Shown here piece by piece: positions 11,026 to 22,900 of a stretch of DNA of 64,000 nt (positions are counted from its first letter, which is position 1; each line of letters starts with the position of its first letter). The translations under genes were made by a program, and so were the position numbers. Where the stretch lies: positions 23,056,777 to 23,120,776 of the forward strand of contig NC_060063.1 of NCBI RefSeq assembly GCF_020283565.1, given 5' to 3'. Under the pieces are notes generated by a model that made no database searches, was not told the origin of the DNA, and worked only from the letters and a program-made list of their open reading frames with translations. This DNA is from Trifolium pratense. Its lineage: Eukaryota > Streptophyta > Magnoliopsida > Fabales > Fabaceae.

Positions 11026-12790
11026 CTAGCTGGACACCCGTGCGTCCGCACGGGAGTCGCGGCGTTGCCGCTCCTCACTTGCTAACATGAAATAATAATT
11101 TACTGGAAAGTAATTCAAAAGATAAAAAAAATAAATAATAAAGGATATAATATTTGGTAAAAAAAAATAGAAAAAGAACAATGGTAAAACCATCACAAAA
11201 AAACCTCAGATATCCGTATTAGTATAATATGAATTTTGTTCAAAAAAAATATATAAATATAGATAATGGAGAAATCATGAAAAAATAGGCTACCTTATTA
11301 ATATATTAGTAAAAACATCGTCTTGTAAAAATAACCAAAAACTTATGTCTGTGTATTCAATATATGAGTATAAATATAGTCCCGTAAAAATTATTAGAAA
11401 ATAGGCAACCTTATTAATATGTTAGTGAAAATATAGGTCTCACAAAAATCATCAAAATAATTAGGTCACCGTATTAAATATTAAATATGAGTATAACCCG
11501 TAAAATTGTAAAAAAAAAAAATAGACAACATAAAAAATAAGTTTCCATGTTAATATATGAGTATAAATATAGGTTCCGCATATATTATAAAAGAACATGC
11601 AAGCTTAGTAATATGAGTAAAAAACATAGGTCCCACAAACATTACACAAAATATTAGGTCATTGTATTAACATATGAGTATAAATATAGATCTCACAAAA
11701 AATAGTAAAAAATTGGAAACTTTATTAATAAGAGTAAAAGCATATAGCCCTGCAGAAATCAGACAAAAGATTATATCCTTGTGTTAATATATGAGTATAA
11801 ATATATGTCATGTAGAAATTATGAAAGAATTGACAACCTTATTAATATATTAATAAAAAACATAGGTCTCGTAAAAATCAACAAAATAATTAGGTCCCTG
11901 TATTAATATATGATCTATTATAACCAGTGACGGAGCCAGGAATTTTGTATAGAGGGGGCATCATAATCGTATAGTATAAATTTGTAGCATTTAATATATT
12001 TTACATTTTATTTTTTAAGCATAAATATACATCATAAATGTAAAATATTGAATGATCTTCTCATTTTTCAATCTCAATAAAAATACCTCTTTATAAGACA
12101 AATACGAATATCATGTTTATCCAACAGAGCGAACATATATATCTTACAATATTATGTAAAATGTATATCCATTTACATTCCTAGAAGTCACTTGTGTGTA
12201 GTGGGGTGGAGTACAAGTTTTACACTCATAGCAACTTTAGTATTTGGATGATAAATGGATGTGGGCTTAAGTGGTAAAAGTGTCAACATATATAGTATAA
12301 AAAAATTCTCAAAAACTTAGTGCAGGCTTGTGCCCCCATTGTCATGCATGTGCCTCCGTCCCTGATTATAACCCGTAAAATTATAAAAAATTAATTTTTT
12401 TTATTAAATTATGATTAAAAATATAAATCTTGTAGAAATTAAAAACAAAAAAGGTTCTGGTATTAATATATGAGTATAAATATACGTGCTACATAAATTA
12501 TTAAAGAACGGGAAACCTTATTAATAAGAAGAAAAATATAGGTCCCTCAGAATTCACACAAAAGATGATGTCCTCGTATTAATATATGAGTATAACTCGT
12601 AAAATTAATAAAAATATATACAACTTTATTAATATATGAGTAAAAATATAAGGCCCGTAGATATAACCAAAAAAATTATGTTCTCATATTAATATGAATA
12701 TAACCCGTAAATTATTAAAAAAAATAGACAACATAATATATTAGTAAAACAAAAGTTCCGTGAGACTAAATATAAATTCTGCATAATGTA
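11026..12790 (-). mobile_element. Helitron 3' end with subterminal tandem repeats
   Basis: Read on the minus strand the end is a hairpin CCCGTGCG-GA-CGCACGGG (11054-11037), then CTAG at 11026 and a host T, the Helitron 3' signature. Going inward there are about ten degenerate units of roughly 75-120 bp with the core ATATGAGTATAAATATAG followed by a CCCGTA-like box (11360-12780). The same repeat core, inverted, precedes the Helitron end at 43795. The 5' TC end was not located, so the right limit given is only where the repeats stop. Confidence 0.6.
11925..12364. mobile_element. hAT-type non-autonomous element, 440 bp
   Basis: The ends are CAGTGACGGAGCCAGG and the inverse of CAGGGACGGAGGCACA. 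The 8-bp duplication ATTATAAC flanks it (11917-11924, 12365-12372), as expected for hAT. It is inserted in the Helitron repeat array. No ORF. Confidence 0.85.
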
Positions 12791-13440
12791 TTGGTCAATC
12801 TATTTCAAAAGAATGACCAATGTATTGATGACAAGTGAATTTTTTGTTCCGGTAAAATAAAAGATAATTTATTTCTCAAAAAATTAATTTGTCCTTACAT
12901 CAACAACAAAATATCTTCCAAAACAAAACTTCTAAAAAAATGTCATTTATTTTTTAACTTTGTATTTAATTCTTTTTTTTTTTAAACTAAAAGTATCATC
13001 CGCACAACCCTGCAGAGACCAATCCCCTCGAGATGACTAAGAATTCTTATTGTTTTAGTCTCAACATTTTTTCGGGAGTTTTTCAATTATATCAGTAAAA
13101 CACAAGTTCCGTGAGACTAAATATAAATTCTGCATAATGTATTGGTCAATCTATTTCAAAAGAATGACCAATGTATTGATGACAAGTGAATTTTTTGTTC
13201 CGGTAAAATAAAAGGTAATTTATTTCTCAAAAAATTAATTTGTCCTTATATCAACAACAAAATATCTTCCAAATAAAACTTCTAAAAAAATGTCATTTAT
13301 TTTTTAACTTTGTATTTAATTTTTTTTTAAAACTAAAAGTATCATCCGCACAACCCTGCAGAGACCAATCCCCTCGAGATGACTAAGAATTCTTATTGTT
13401 TTAGTCTCAATATTTTTTCGGGAGTTTTTCAAATTTTCTC
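12740..13440. repeat. 351-bp tandem direct duplication
   Basis: The block beginning GTTCCGTGAGACTAAAT occurs at 12755 and again at 13106, 351 bp apart. The copies differ by a few substitutions and small indels in A/T runs. Each contains a small hairpin (ATTGGTCAAT.. / ..ATGACCAAT) and a block with CAACCCTGCAGAGACCAA. No coding potential. Confidence 0.9.
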
Positions 13441-14115
13441 CCACCATATTCTGATATTAAATTAATTAAATATAAGACAAAACTTAGAAACGGTTCCATT
13501 TTTCTCCCACCATATTCTCATATTAAATTAATTAAATATAGGACAAAACTTAGAAACAGTTTCATAGGTACTGTTGATACTGTTCACCAATTAAAATGCG
13601 ACACCTGAATTAATTTATTCGTCATTAATAATTTATTAAACTCCGTCAGTTCACCATTATTTAAAAATCTAAAAGTGAAACTGAGTTTTTAATTTTCACA
13701 GTTGTTATCAACATTGATTGTATCATTGAAAGTGAAATCAACAATAACAACAGTATAAACATGCCAATAACCCCCAACCATGGAGAGGCTTTGATGAAAG
13801 GCTAACAAAGTTAAAAAATCGTTTGAGTCCTCCCATTGTTAAGCCATAAGTTGGGAAGGTGAAAAAGGAACGGATGAATTGAAGGAAAGAGTATTGGTGA
13901 TCTCCATCGCTTTACTCTTATCTTCCACTTGCTCGACGAAATTCGAATTGACAACGTGAATTTTATTAAAATTGAAATTAGTGATATGGAATAAATTAAT
14001 CCATGTGTCATGTTTCAATTGGTCACGGTAAAAACCATTTCTATGGTTGTACAAAAAAAAAAACAGTTTCTATGGAACTGTTTATAAGTTTTGTTCTTAA
14101 ATATATTTAGTTGAA
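13435..14115. repeat. 67-bp tandem repeat and an inverted relative 0.5 kb away
   Basis: A unit starting TCTCCCACCATATTCT is present twice in tandem (about 13437-13502 and 13503-13568). Its second half (AAATATAGGACAAAACTTAG and a GAAACAGTT box) recurs inverted at 14064-14110. The pair could be the ends of a small TIR element spanning about 13.5-14.1 kb. No duplication was found, so this stays a repeat call. The ORFs inside (13811-14054) are not supported as genes. Confidence 0.4.
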
Positions 14116-14627
14116 TTAAAAATTAACTTAATTGAATATTGGCTTGAAGTCCATAAATGAGTTTGATATTAAAAAAAAAATCAAAAATATATGTGTAGAC
14201 AAATATAAAATAAACGGACAAATATAACATTAATATTTTATTCTTTTTAAGTAATTAGTATTGCTGGCTTATTGATGAAAACTTTCCATATAAAACTTTT
14301 CAAAAAATAAAAAAAACGGAAACATAAAAAAAAAAGGACAGCTATTTTTGTTTTAAGTAAGATTAAAAAAAAAATATGTGTAGACAAATATAGCATTAAT
14401 ATTTTATTTTTTTACGTAATTAAAAAAATGGATTTGTAGATAAAAAGAAAAAAAAAATGTGGGAGAAGAGGTAATTTAGATTAAAAAATAAATAAAAATA
14501 AAGTGATGTAATTTAATTTGGGTTACATACAAAAAATTGGATTTGTAGGTAAAAAGAAAAAAAAGTGTAATCTACCTATATTAACAAAAACGTGGCAAGA
14601 TGGTCGATGCCCATTTAATAAATATGT

Positions 14628-14970
14628 GGCTTAACTACACATTTGGTCCCTTACGTTTATTTTAGGTTTCAATTTGGTCCCTTACGTTTAAAAAGTATCA
14701 ATTTAGTCCCTTACGTTTATTTTAGGTTTCAATTTGGTCCTTTCCGTCAATTTTGTCACTAACACCGTTTGAACAGTACACGTGTCAGTGTGTCCAAGTG
14801 CCACGTGTCAGTCCACATGTGCAAATTGACTGCCACATGTGACAAAATTGACGGAAAGGACAAACTTGAAACCTAAAATAAACGTAAGGGACCAAATTGA
14901 TACTTTTTAAACGTAAGGGACCAAATTGAAACCTAAAATAAACGTAAGGGACCAAATGTGTAGTTAAGCC
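14628..14970. mobile_element. Foldback MULE-type MITE, 343 bp
   Basis: Two arms of about 130 bp (14628-14760 and 14838-14970) are near-perfect inverse copies that begin GGCTTAACTACACATTTGGT. Each arm has three internal repeats of the TTTGGTCCCTTACGTTTA type. The 9-bp duplication TAAATATGT flanks it exactly (14619-14627, 14971-14979), pointing to Mutator transposition. The loop holds two ACGTGTCAGT-like boxes. No ORF. Confidence 0.9.
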
Positions 14971-15177
14971 TAAATATGTATAGGATATATCGATGACCAG
15001 TTAATAATTGATTTTTATTTACTAAAAAATTGAATTTGTATAAAGTGAGGTATTTGAATTTGGGTTACATACAAAAAATTGAATTTTTAGATAAAAAGAA
15101 AAAAAGCGTGAAAGAAGTAACAAATAAAGTGGAGTTTTGTGGTTATAATTGGTCATTTAACTCATATTGATTATATG

Positions 15178-15490
15178 TTGGTTCCAAAAATATAACAAAT
15201 TAATTCATATGGCTTAGTGGTAAATGTAATAAGAAGTGTAACTAAAAGGTTAAGCGTTCGAATCCTACTGAAATTTGTCAAAAAATGAATAAGGGACAAA
15301 TTGGAAATTTCATTAGTATCTTCTTTTCTTATATTATATAGTAGATGGTTCCAAAAATATAACAAATTAATTCATATGGCTTAGTGGTAAATGTAATAAG
15401 AAGTGTAATTAAAAGATTAAGGGTTCGAATCCTACAAATGGGCAAATTGAGAATTTCATTAGTATCTTTTTTTCTTATATAGTAGATAAA
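15178..15490 (+). mobile_element. Two tandem tRNA-derived SINE copies
   Basis: Two copies (about 15178-15345 and 15346-15490) each carry a pol III A box (TGGCTTAGTGGTAA) and, 30-35 nt on, a B box (GTTCGAATCC). They end in TTCTTATAT..GTAGAT. The second is slightly shorter. They are SINEs, not functional tRNA genes, since the rest does not form a cloverleaf. Confidence 0.7.
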
Positions 15491-15579
15491 GGACCTATAC
15501 GTTACAAAAAAAAAATATATAGGACCAAATGTTACAAAAAATAAGATAAAGGCATGTAGTGTAATTTTGCATAATAAAA

Positions 15580-16213
15580 ATGTATGCTTCAAAATAAAAT
15601 TCTAATTTATAAACAATATGATTTCATCTTTGTAAGAATATAAACACAAGTATTCTCTTCACGAACAATATGCTTCGAAACATAGTTCCAATTCTTCTTC
15701 ATATAATCTAAGATAATATCCAAAATATTATCTTCACGAACAATATGGAAGGCACATAATTGTTGTTTCACAAATTTGAAAGACCAAATTGAAAAAGTCT
15801 TACCATTTCATGGACATAAATGTTCATTTATTCTTATTTACTAATTACTACTACTATTTTTTGAGGAATAATCTTTATCTATTTCAATATTAATATCTAA
15901 ATGTGTTTTTTTTATTTTATTTTTATATTAGCTCAATATCTAAATGTGTGATGCATAATGTGACAATTAAGTCAATATACACTACTTATAAGTGACCAAA
16001 ATATTAATTCAATTCAACTAATTTTCTCATTTTGCACAAGTCCTTACTCACTAGTCAAAATCCATGGAAACATTACAATACTATCACATCACCATTGATG
16101 AAAAAACAAGACTAAACTTCAGAAATATGTAAAACGAGATTAATCAACATTTACAGTCATAATCCATTTTTAGCAGATTAATCAGCAAAACAAGATTTGA
16201 TTAAAAGCAATTA
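15580..16213. other. AT-rich spacer, no gene seen
   Basis: Contains direct repeats of an ATCTTCACGAACAATATG-like string (about 15655-15675 and 15728-15748) and the 3' flank of the second exonuclease gene. Nothing coding is supported. Confidence 0.5.
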
Positions 16214-16840
16214 TTACAATTCCCAAGCTCCGATATTCTTACCCATAAGAAAAGCACAGTAAGCATCAACACAAGCATAACTAACTTGTTCATCGCTCAA
16301 ATCTTCATCACTCCAATTACTCTTACTAATTTCCCTTCTCTGTTCCACTTCATAACCAACACATTTCTCCACAATCTCATCCACCGAAGCACCTGCAAGA
16401 TCTTCATCACATAAATCTTCCGCGTAATACCTCAGATCTATAGGATCATCAAACATCTTCAATTCATGCTCCGATGACTCCAATTTCCGACGATCGGAAT
16501 GATTCCAGAAACCTACAAATGTATGATTAGGATTCTGAAGGAATGAGCGAAGACGTTGCGGAATGTATTCGGCATGAGCGAGTTGAAAGATGAGACAGCG
16601 ACGACCGATGCATAACTGCATTGTGTCGGCGGGAGGATTATAGCCGCCGGGAGTCCACTGGACACCGAGACCGATGACGAGTTGGTTGATGTAGTCGCGG
16701 CGTAAGTAGAGTGTGTCGTTGAGCCATTTTTTGACGACGGAAGAGACGGCGGTTACGGTGACGGTTATTTCGGTTCCGTCTAAATCGACGGTGTAAGTGC
16801 TGTGGTTGTGATAGTGGTTACTGTCGATTACGATCGCCAT
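16214..16840 (-). CDS. 3'-5' exonuclease-domain (DEDDy, Werner-like) protein with degenerate Exo I motif, paralogue 2
   Basis: This is an intronless 208-aa protein, colinear with the gene at 9476-10267 but without its Asn/Thr insert. Exo I is VIGLGVQW (residues 55-62), so the DxE acids are again G59 and Q61. D116 of Exo II (FWNHSDRRKL) and Y188/D192 of Exo III (YACVDAYCAF) are kept. The shared change in both copies means the loss predates their duplication, and the conserved frames suggest selection for a non-catalytic role. The start ATG at 16840 follows GGGAGAGAAAATC-type leader DNA. No clear TATA box was found. The Helitron called at 16971 begins only about 130 bp upstream and may have replaced the native promoter. 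Confidence 0.85.
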   Translation of the reverse strand: MAIVIDSNHYHNHSTYTVDLDGTEITVTVTAVSSVVKKWLNDTLYLRRDYINQLVIGLGVQWTPGGYNPPADTMQLCIGRRCLIFQLAHAEYIPQRLRSFLQNPNHTFVGFWNHSDRRKLESSEHELKMFDDPIDLRYYAEDLCDEDLAGASVDEIVEKCVGYEVEQRREISKSNWSDEDLSDEQVSYACVDAYCAFLMGKNIGAWEL

Positions 16841-17159
16841 TGGGAGAGAAAATCAGTGATGCGTGATTTGTGAAGTGAGTGATGTGTGACTTTTTGGTTT
16901 TTAGGCGGTTATGAAGCTTCTAGTGGAAGTTTGAGAGTTATTTTTTTTTATTTTTATTTTTTTATCTTAATCTTAATATTCTTAATATAATAAAGGATGA
17001 GTTGTTTTCCTAACCCTTATTGCTTAACCCTAATCTTTTGCCCAATGAATCTTATACACTTTTGCATATTGTCCAATCATAAGTTGCCACCTCTAGGTTT
17101 CCATTTGATCTAACCTAATTTGCTTGTCCTTTGATAACCCTAATGTTCTATCCAATTGT

Positions 17160-17770
17160 TAATTGACACTTATTATATGCTTAGAAAATCATATGTTGGC
17201 AACTAGAATCTTCCATGTGGTTGCAATGATTCAGTCTGCATCAATTCTATTAGACCTCTCCTTGAACCAATTGAAGAGTTCCACTAAACACAAGGTAACA
17301 GTAGGCCCAAATAAGTATAGATTTCTATTCTCTCATATTTATTTTTTTTCATTTGTCAAATTTGTTTCTCTCTCTTCTCTCCTTTCTCTCTCGTACGCTC
17401 TCCTTCTTTTCTCAAATCTCACACTTTCATCTCTCCTCTCTGCCCCATCTCATCCTTCACCATAGCATCCATCACAACCTCCACCACCACCTACAAATGA
17501 ATCACTCGTGAGAGTGAGGAAGTGGTCGAGTGAGAGAAGATCTGACGGCGGGAGGAAGTTTCGGCGAGGAAGAGAGAGTACCGGCCGACACCGGAAAAGC
17601 TTCGACCACCACCATTGGCACCACACTGCTTGACTCTCACCACCGACCGCAACCTTTCTCTCTCTCTGCTCGGCTGAGTTTTCAAATCAAAATCACCGGA
17701 AAAGCCAGTCGCGCCACCACCACAAAAGCTTTCTCTATGCGACAGACAGGTACAATTATTCTAAATCTAT
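17160..17770 (+). other. Captured promoter/leader-like segment shared with 50.15-50.6 kb
   Basis: A CT-rich stretch (TTTCTCTCTCGTACGCTCTC) followed by GAGTGAGGAAGTGGTCGAGT and CGGCGGGAGGAAG is also present, diverged, at 50260-50520. It looks like the leader and first exon of some gene, but I do not recognise the gene, and the frames are not conserved between the copies. Confidence 0.35.
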
Positions 17771-17987
17771 AATTTTTCTAGGTTTTAGGTTCTTGGAAAA
17801 TTTTGATTTGTTTCTTTGATTGATTGATTGAATAAATATAGATAATGGATATACTCAATCCTCTGTATTGTTATGTTGAGTTAGAAAATTTTGAATGCTG
17901 AGTTAGAAAATTTTGGTGTTGTTAACCTTAACTTACTATAGAAAATATGGTGTTGAGTTACAAAAACAATATATCATATTAACTAAG

Positions 17988-18579
17988 TGTTCTGGACTGG
18001 GCCAAGAGCTGGCCCAATCACTTATGCCCGACATTTGGGGCAAGGCCCAATAAGGGGATACTTCCCCGACACGTCAGCCAATGACGTGTCCTGCTCGACA
18101 TAACAGATTAGCTCCACGCTAATCACGTGCTCGGCTATCCGTGCACGACGACTCATTCAGCCTTAGCTTAACAGCTAAGCAGCACGTTTAACACGTGCTC
18201 CATTGACCAACCATATCCGTCACGGAGTCATCCATTACCCGCCAATAGCGGAACGACTCCAAACCAGGATAGAGGCAAATAACTGCCTTCCCCTACGATA
18301 CAGGGACTATCCTGGCAGTTGGACCTATTGGGCCGGTTATCCAGGCCCAATAGACCAACCTTTGGCCCAGCGCTGGGGGCACTATATAAGCTCTCCTATA
18401 CAGGAGAGCCAGGTATTCTAAACCATTCTATACCTTACTTTCTCTCTCTTCTCTTGTATCTCCTTTGTTCTCTTTGCTGACTTAGGCATCGGAGCACCTG
18501 CAGGTACAAACCCCCCCTTCGGTGTGGAAGCTTGCTCAACGGACCGGCCATCAACCTTTCTGATCACCAGGTACGATCA
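17988..18579 (+). repeat. 5' LTR of the Tat element
   Basis: 592 bp. A TATA box (TATATAA, 18383-18389) sits before CTCTCCTATACAGGAGAG, a short palindrome near the expected transcription start. Several short inverted motifs occur, e.g. GGCCCAATA..TATTGGGCC. The 72-aa frame at 18203-18421 is incidental. Confidence 0.97.
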
Positions 18580-18580
18580 G

Positions 18581-18598
18581 TGGCGCCGTCTGTGGGAA
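18581..18598 (+). other. Primer-binding site of the Tat element
   Basis: TGGCGCCGTCTGTGGGAA begins one base after the LTR. This is the usual Gypsy-type minus-strand priming site, complementary to a tRNA 3' end. Confidence 0.85.
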
Positions 18599-18674
18599 CT
18601 GAGTTCTTCCCCGTTCTTTAACCTTTCCTCAAAGAAACAAGAATAAAAAACCAAACCTCTCAAAAAACTTCATC

Positions 18675-19931
18675 ATGGCCAGTTCTTCGCAGCCACTCAA
18701 CACCGATACCGGCGACGATAACGTGCTCAACGTTCCATCCTCTCCGCCGCCGCAGCATAACACCATGCTATCCCCGGTGCGTGACAATACCACCGCGTCT
18801 CACGGTCCAGAAACCGACTCCCGCGACGGACGGGAAACCTCACTCTCTTCCGATGAAGAAGACGTCGAGATCCTAACCGATCGTCAGATGGGCAAACGCC
18901 CGCAATTGAAACAAGAAGCTCCGGCAAACAACGCCGAACAGCCCGCCGTCTTGGCCAACTCTGAGGTCGCAGCCTTGATCGCTGCCCTCAAACAAACAAC
19001 AGAGGCCATGCAGGCTCAAAATCGTCGACTGGACGAGCAGAGCGAAAGAATCGCCGCGCTGGAGAAAAGCCGGCGTCGCAGAAAGACCAACTCTCCCCCG
19101 CGGAGACACCAGGCTACTCCTTCCCCTCCCCGACCGGCGGCCGTCAAACATCGACGCCCCGACTTAGAGAGGGTCGAAGTTACTCCTCGGAAGAGGGACC
19201 GTACTCCTCCACATCGCGAGGGTAGGCTCTCCCCGGGCAAGAAAGGAAAACACGAAGCCCCGCGCCGCCATTCACCTCAAGGGTTGACGAACATGGCCAA
19301 GCATGGCGCGTCGGGCAGCTATCGTCCACGCAAATCTCGCAGTCCAACGCCCATGCCCGGCGATTATTCTCCCCGGTCTTCCGAGGACCATTCTCCCAAC
19401 GGGAGCGACGAGGGCGATCCCCGATGCCCTCTTTCCAGAGACATCTTAAAGAAACATATTCCAAAGGGTTTCGAGAGACCTCCTACGCTCCCCGCGTATG
19501 ATGGTTTGACCGACCCCGACGATCACATAGCCAATGTCAACGCGAACCTGGATTTCAGGAACATTAGCGGTGCCATTAGGTGCAGACTGTTCCCAACCAC
19601 GCTGAGGAAGGGAGCAATGGCATGGTACCAAAGCCTGCCCCCTCAATCCATCCATTCATGGAGGGATCTTACTGAACAGTTTTCCAGACACTTCACTGCT
19701 TCCCGCAAGCATCCAAAGACTGTGCACGCCTTGGAGGCCATATACCAAGCCGAGGAAGAAACTCTCCGCAATTTCGTCGAGAGGTTCAATAAAGAGGCCG
19801 TGCAGGTCGAGACGACCGACGACATGAAGAAATACTTGCTGCAGAGGGGCCTTCGCCCGGGCAGCGATTTTGCTAAAGCTGTGGGCATAGAAAAACCACC
19901 CACCTGGGACGACCTCCTCCTAAAAGCTTAA
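18675..19931 (+). CDS. gag: Tat element gag, N-terminal and capsid part, ended by in-frame TAA
   Basis: This 418-codon frame starts at ATG 18675, about 95 nt after the LTR. Residues 1-260 are a charged, Arg/Pro/Ser-rich region. The rest is the retrotransposon capsid (retrotrans_gag) domain, with PTLPAYDGLTDPDDHIANV and the AMAWYQSLPPQSIHSWRDL..F core. The frame stops at TAA (19929-19931) inside gag. The same frame then continues without another stop to 24617, so gag and pol were one open frame. The stop is consistent with a C-to-T transition. The next bases (AAGTAC) do not match known readthrough contexts. Confidence 0.9.
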   Translation: MASSSQPLNTDTGDDNVLNVPSSPPPQHNTMLSPVRDNTTASHGPETDSRDGRETSLSSDEEDVEILTDRQMGKRPQLKQEAPANNAEQPAVLANSEVAALIAALKQTTEAMQAQNRRLDEQSERIAALEKSRRRRKTNSPPRRHQATPSPPRPAAVKHRRPDLERVEVTPRKRDRTPPHREGRLSPGKKGKHEAPRRHSPQGLTNMAKHGASGSYRPRKSRSPTPMPGDYSPRSSEDHSPNGSDEGDPRCPLSRDILKKHIPKGFERPPTLPAYDGLTDPDDHIANVNANLDFRNISGAIRCRLFPTTLRKGAMAWYQSLPPQSIHSWRDLTEQFSRHFTASRKHPKTVHALEAIYQAEEETLRNFVERFNKEAVQVETTDDMKKYLLQRGLRPGSDFAKAVGIEKPPTWDDLLLKA

Positions 19932-22900
19932 AAGTACATCGACTACGAGGAGGTCCAGGCAGCTGATGTCGCTCGCCTTGCCCGACCTGGGAGCAACCAC
20001 CCTGCCCGCGAGTCCACCCACAGGAACGATGACAGGGGAAGCGACCGGGGACATGATAGAGGCGGCGATCGGGGCGGCGAGAGGGGCAGAGACAGAAGGA
20101 GGGGCGACAGGCGTGAATCTCGTGGCCCTCCAAGCACATTCGCCACATACACCCCCCTCGTCAAGTCACGGGGAGAAATCTTTGCTGAAGTTCACATCTC
20201 TGAGTTTAACAGAGCGAATGTAAAACAGCCTAAGCCGACTCCCCTGAAGCCCGGCCAAGACAAGAATAGGTATTGCAGATACCACAAGAGTTACGGTCAC
20301 AGGACCGACGATTGCATCCAGCTGAAGGATGCTATCGAAATATTAATAAGAAACGGACAGTTACGAGAGTTCGTGAAGAGAAACAATGACCCTCGACCAG
20401 AGGCCGCGGAGACTCGCGCCGTCGAAGAGGTAGTTCCCCCACCAGTCGGGCAGAGTGGCACCAAGCAGATTGCCATGAGCGTCTCCCGGCCAGAAGACTT
20501 TGCTATCCCCAGCGGTTTTGGGGACACCCATACTAGTCCTACGCTTACCACGGGGGACTACTTCACAGACTCACTCGTCATATCCGGCGGTCACATGGAC
20601 AAGCACACCGTCGGATCAATAAAAAGAAAATTCGAGGATCTCATAAATACGTCCTCGAATATGAACGCCACGCTGGACAAGGCGAAGGGGCGATCAATGC
20701 CTTTAGCCTTCTATCGAGAAGAGCTGCCCGGTGGGACAGCCAATTTCCAAATTCCCCTCCTCGTCCGGGCAGACATGGCCAACATGGACGTTCGTCGGGT
20801 CCTCATCGATCCGGGGAGCTCCTGCGACATCATGTACGCCAGTTTGTTCAGGACCTTACAGCTGGACGAGACACATCTCACCCCGTACTTGGGCTCAGAT
20901 CTCACAGGATTCAATGGAGCAACTACTAGGCCTTGGGGTTATGTCGACCTGATCGTCACCTTTGGCTCCGAAGAGACTGCTAAGTCGATCAGGGTGAAAT
21001 TCTTGGTCGTGGACTGCCCTTGCCTCTACCAGTGCATCATCGGCAGGACGGCCATAGCAGACCTGGTTGCTGTCCCCTCCACTGCCCACTTGAAGATGAA
21101 GTATTATACTCACAAAGGGCAGGTTGCTACTCTACACGGGGACATTGAAGCTGCAAGAAGGTGCTTTGACGCAGCCTCCAAAGGCAACAACTTCATCGGC
21201 AAAGCTCCTGAGCCGAAAAAGCAAAAACCCTCCTCGGAAGCGCCATCAAAGCCTTCCCCGGAAGCATCATCAAGTCTGCCAGCCCCAAATGTGAGCTCTG
21301 TTGACCTCGACAGCCGCACCTCCAAGAAAGAGCATAAGGAGGAGAAAAAGTTAAAGAAGGAGGAGAAGGAGGACGACGAGGCGAGCAAAGAACATTATCG
21401 CCCCATTCCAGATGGAGATTTCGAGATAGTCCAGTTTGGCGAGGATCCAGAAAAAGGAGTCAAGATTGGGACAGGGCTCCCCGAGTTGGCGAGGAAGCAG
21501 CTGAAAGCCTGCCTTAGAGAAAATGCTGACTTGTTCGCATGGCACGCTGCCGACATGCCCGGGCTGGATCCAAACATCGCTTGTCATCAACTTACTGTCG
21601 ACCCACTTGCTAGTGCTGTAGTGCAACGTAGGCGTAGGCAGTCTCCCGAAAAAGCGGAGGCTGCTGAAAAAGCTGTAAAAGACCTCCTAGAGGCAAATTT
21701 TATTTCTGAAGCCAGATACACTACCTGGTTGTCAAACGTTGTACTAGTTAAAAAATCTAATGGAAAATGGCGCATGTGTGTTGACTATACCGATCTCAAT
21801 AGGGCTTGCCCTAAAGATTCCTATCCTTTACCTTGCATTGATAAATTAGTCGATAATTCTTCTGGCTTTAAATTATTGTCTTTTATGGATGCATATTCAG
21901 GATACAACCAAATCCCAATGGCTGTGGCCGACAGGGGAAAAACAGCTTTCATGACCGAGTCGGGCAACTATTACTACAACGTAATGCCCTTCGGTCTAAA
22001 AAACGCTGGTGCTACATACCAGCGGATGATGAACAAAGTATTCCGGGCAGAAATAGGCGACATGCTCGAAGTCTACATGGACGACATGATCGTAAAATCC
22101 CACGAGGAAATCGACCATACCGCCCACCTACGTAAGGTCTTCGAGCAGGCCAGAAAACACAACATGCGATTCAACCCAGAAAAGTGCACCTTCGGGGTAC
22201 GAGCAGGAAAGTTCCTCGGATTCTACCTAACAGAACGAGGAATCGAAGCCAACCCCGACAAATGTCGTGCATTTACGGAGCTCCCAACTCCGAGCAACAA
22301 AAAATCCATACAAACCCTGAACGGAATGCTGACCTCATTGTCTCGCTTCGTAGCAAAATCTGCTCAACACGCATTACCGCTTTTCAAATTACTAAGGAAA
22401 GAAGCTGTGTTCGAATGGACGGACGAGTGCGAGCAGGCCCTCCAACATCTCAAGAAGGCCCTGTCCGAACCCCCAGTCCTCTCGCGCCCGGATGTCGAGG
22501 AGGTGTTATACATCTACCTCTCCGTCGCATCCGAGGCCGTCAGCGCAGCCCTTGTCCGCGAAACAACGGAAGGACAAAAACCAGTGTACTTCACGAGCAA
22601 GGCTCTACAGGGGCCCGAACTCAGGTATACACAAATCGAAAAGGTGGCCCTCGCCTTGATCAACGCAGCAAGAAGACTACGTCACTACTTCCTAGCACAC
22701 ACGATCATAGTACGAACCGACCAACCCATCAAATCATTGCTTGGTCGACCAGACATGGCGGGCAGGATGCTCAAATGGTCCCTCGAGCTTTCCGAATTCG
22801 ACATTCGTTACGAAAGCAGGAAAGCGCTAAAATCACAAGTCCTAGCAGACTTTGTGGCCGAAATGACGAGTCCAGCCTCCTCGACAAGCGAGGCAGACAA

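Larger units (their letters stand above)
10836..15569. mobile_element. Probable Mutator-like TIR element hosting other insertions
   Basis: Left-end AAAATTACATCTACAAGTCC and the inverse of the right end (AAAATTACACTACATGCC) are similar, and both continue with TTATCTTATTTTTT and tandem TAACA..TTTGGTCCTTTAT units for about 90 bp. CATAATAAAA flanks both sides (10826-10835, 15570-15579), a 10-bp duplication typical of Mutator insertions. No transposase is visible. Inside are a Helitron end, a hAT MITE, a 351-bp tandem duplication, a foldback MITE and SINE copies. Because TIR similarity is imperfect, the two ends could also be independent copies of a common MULE end. Confidence 0.5.

Noticed and set aside
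18203..18421. 72-codon frame, identical at 29561-29779
   Set aside because: Identical only because both lie in the two LTRs; it overlaps the LTR promoter.
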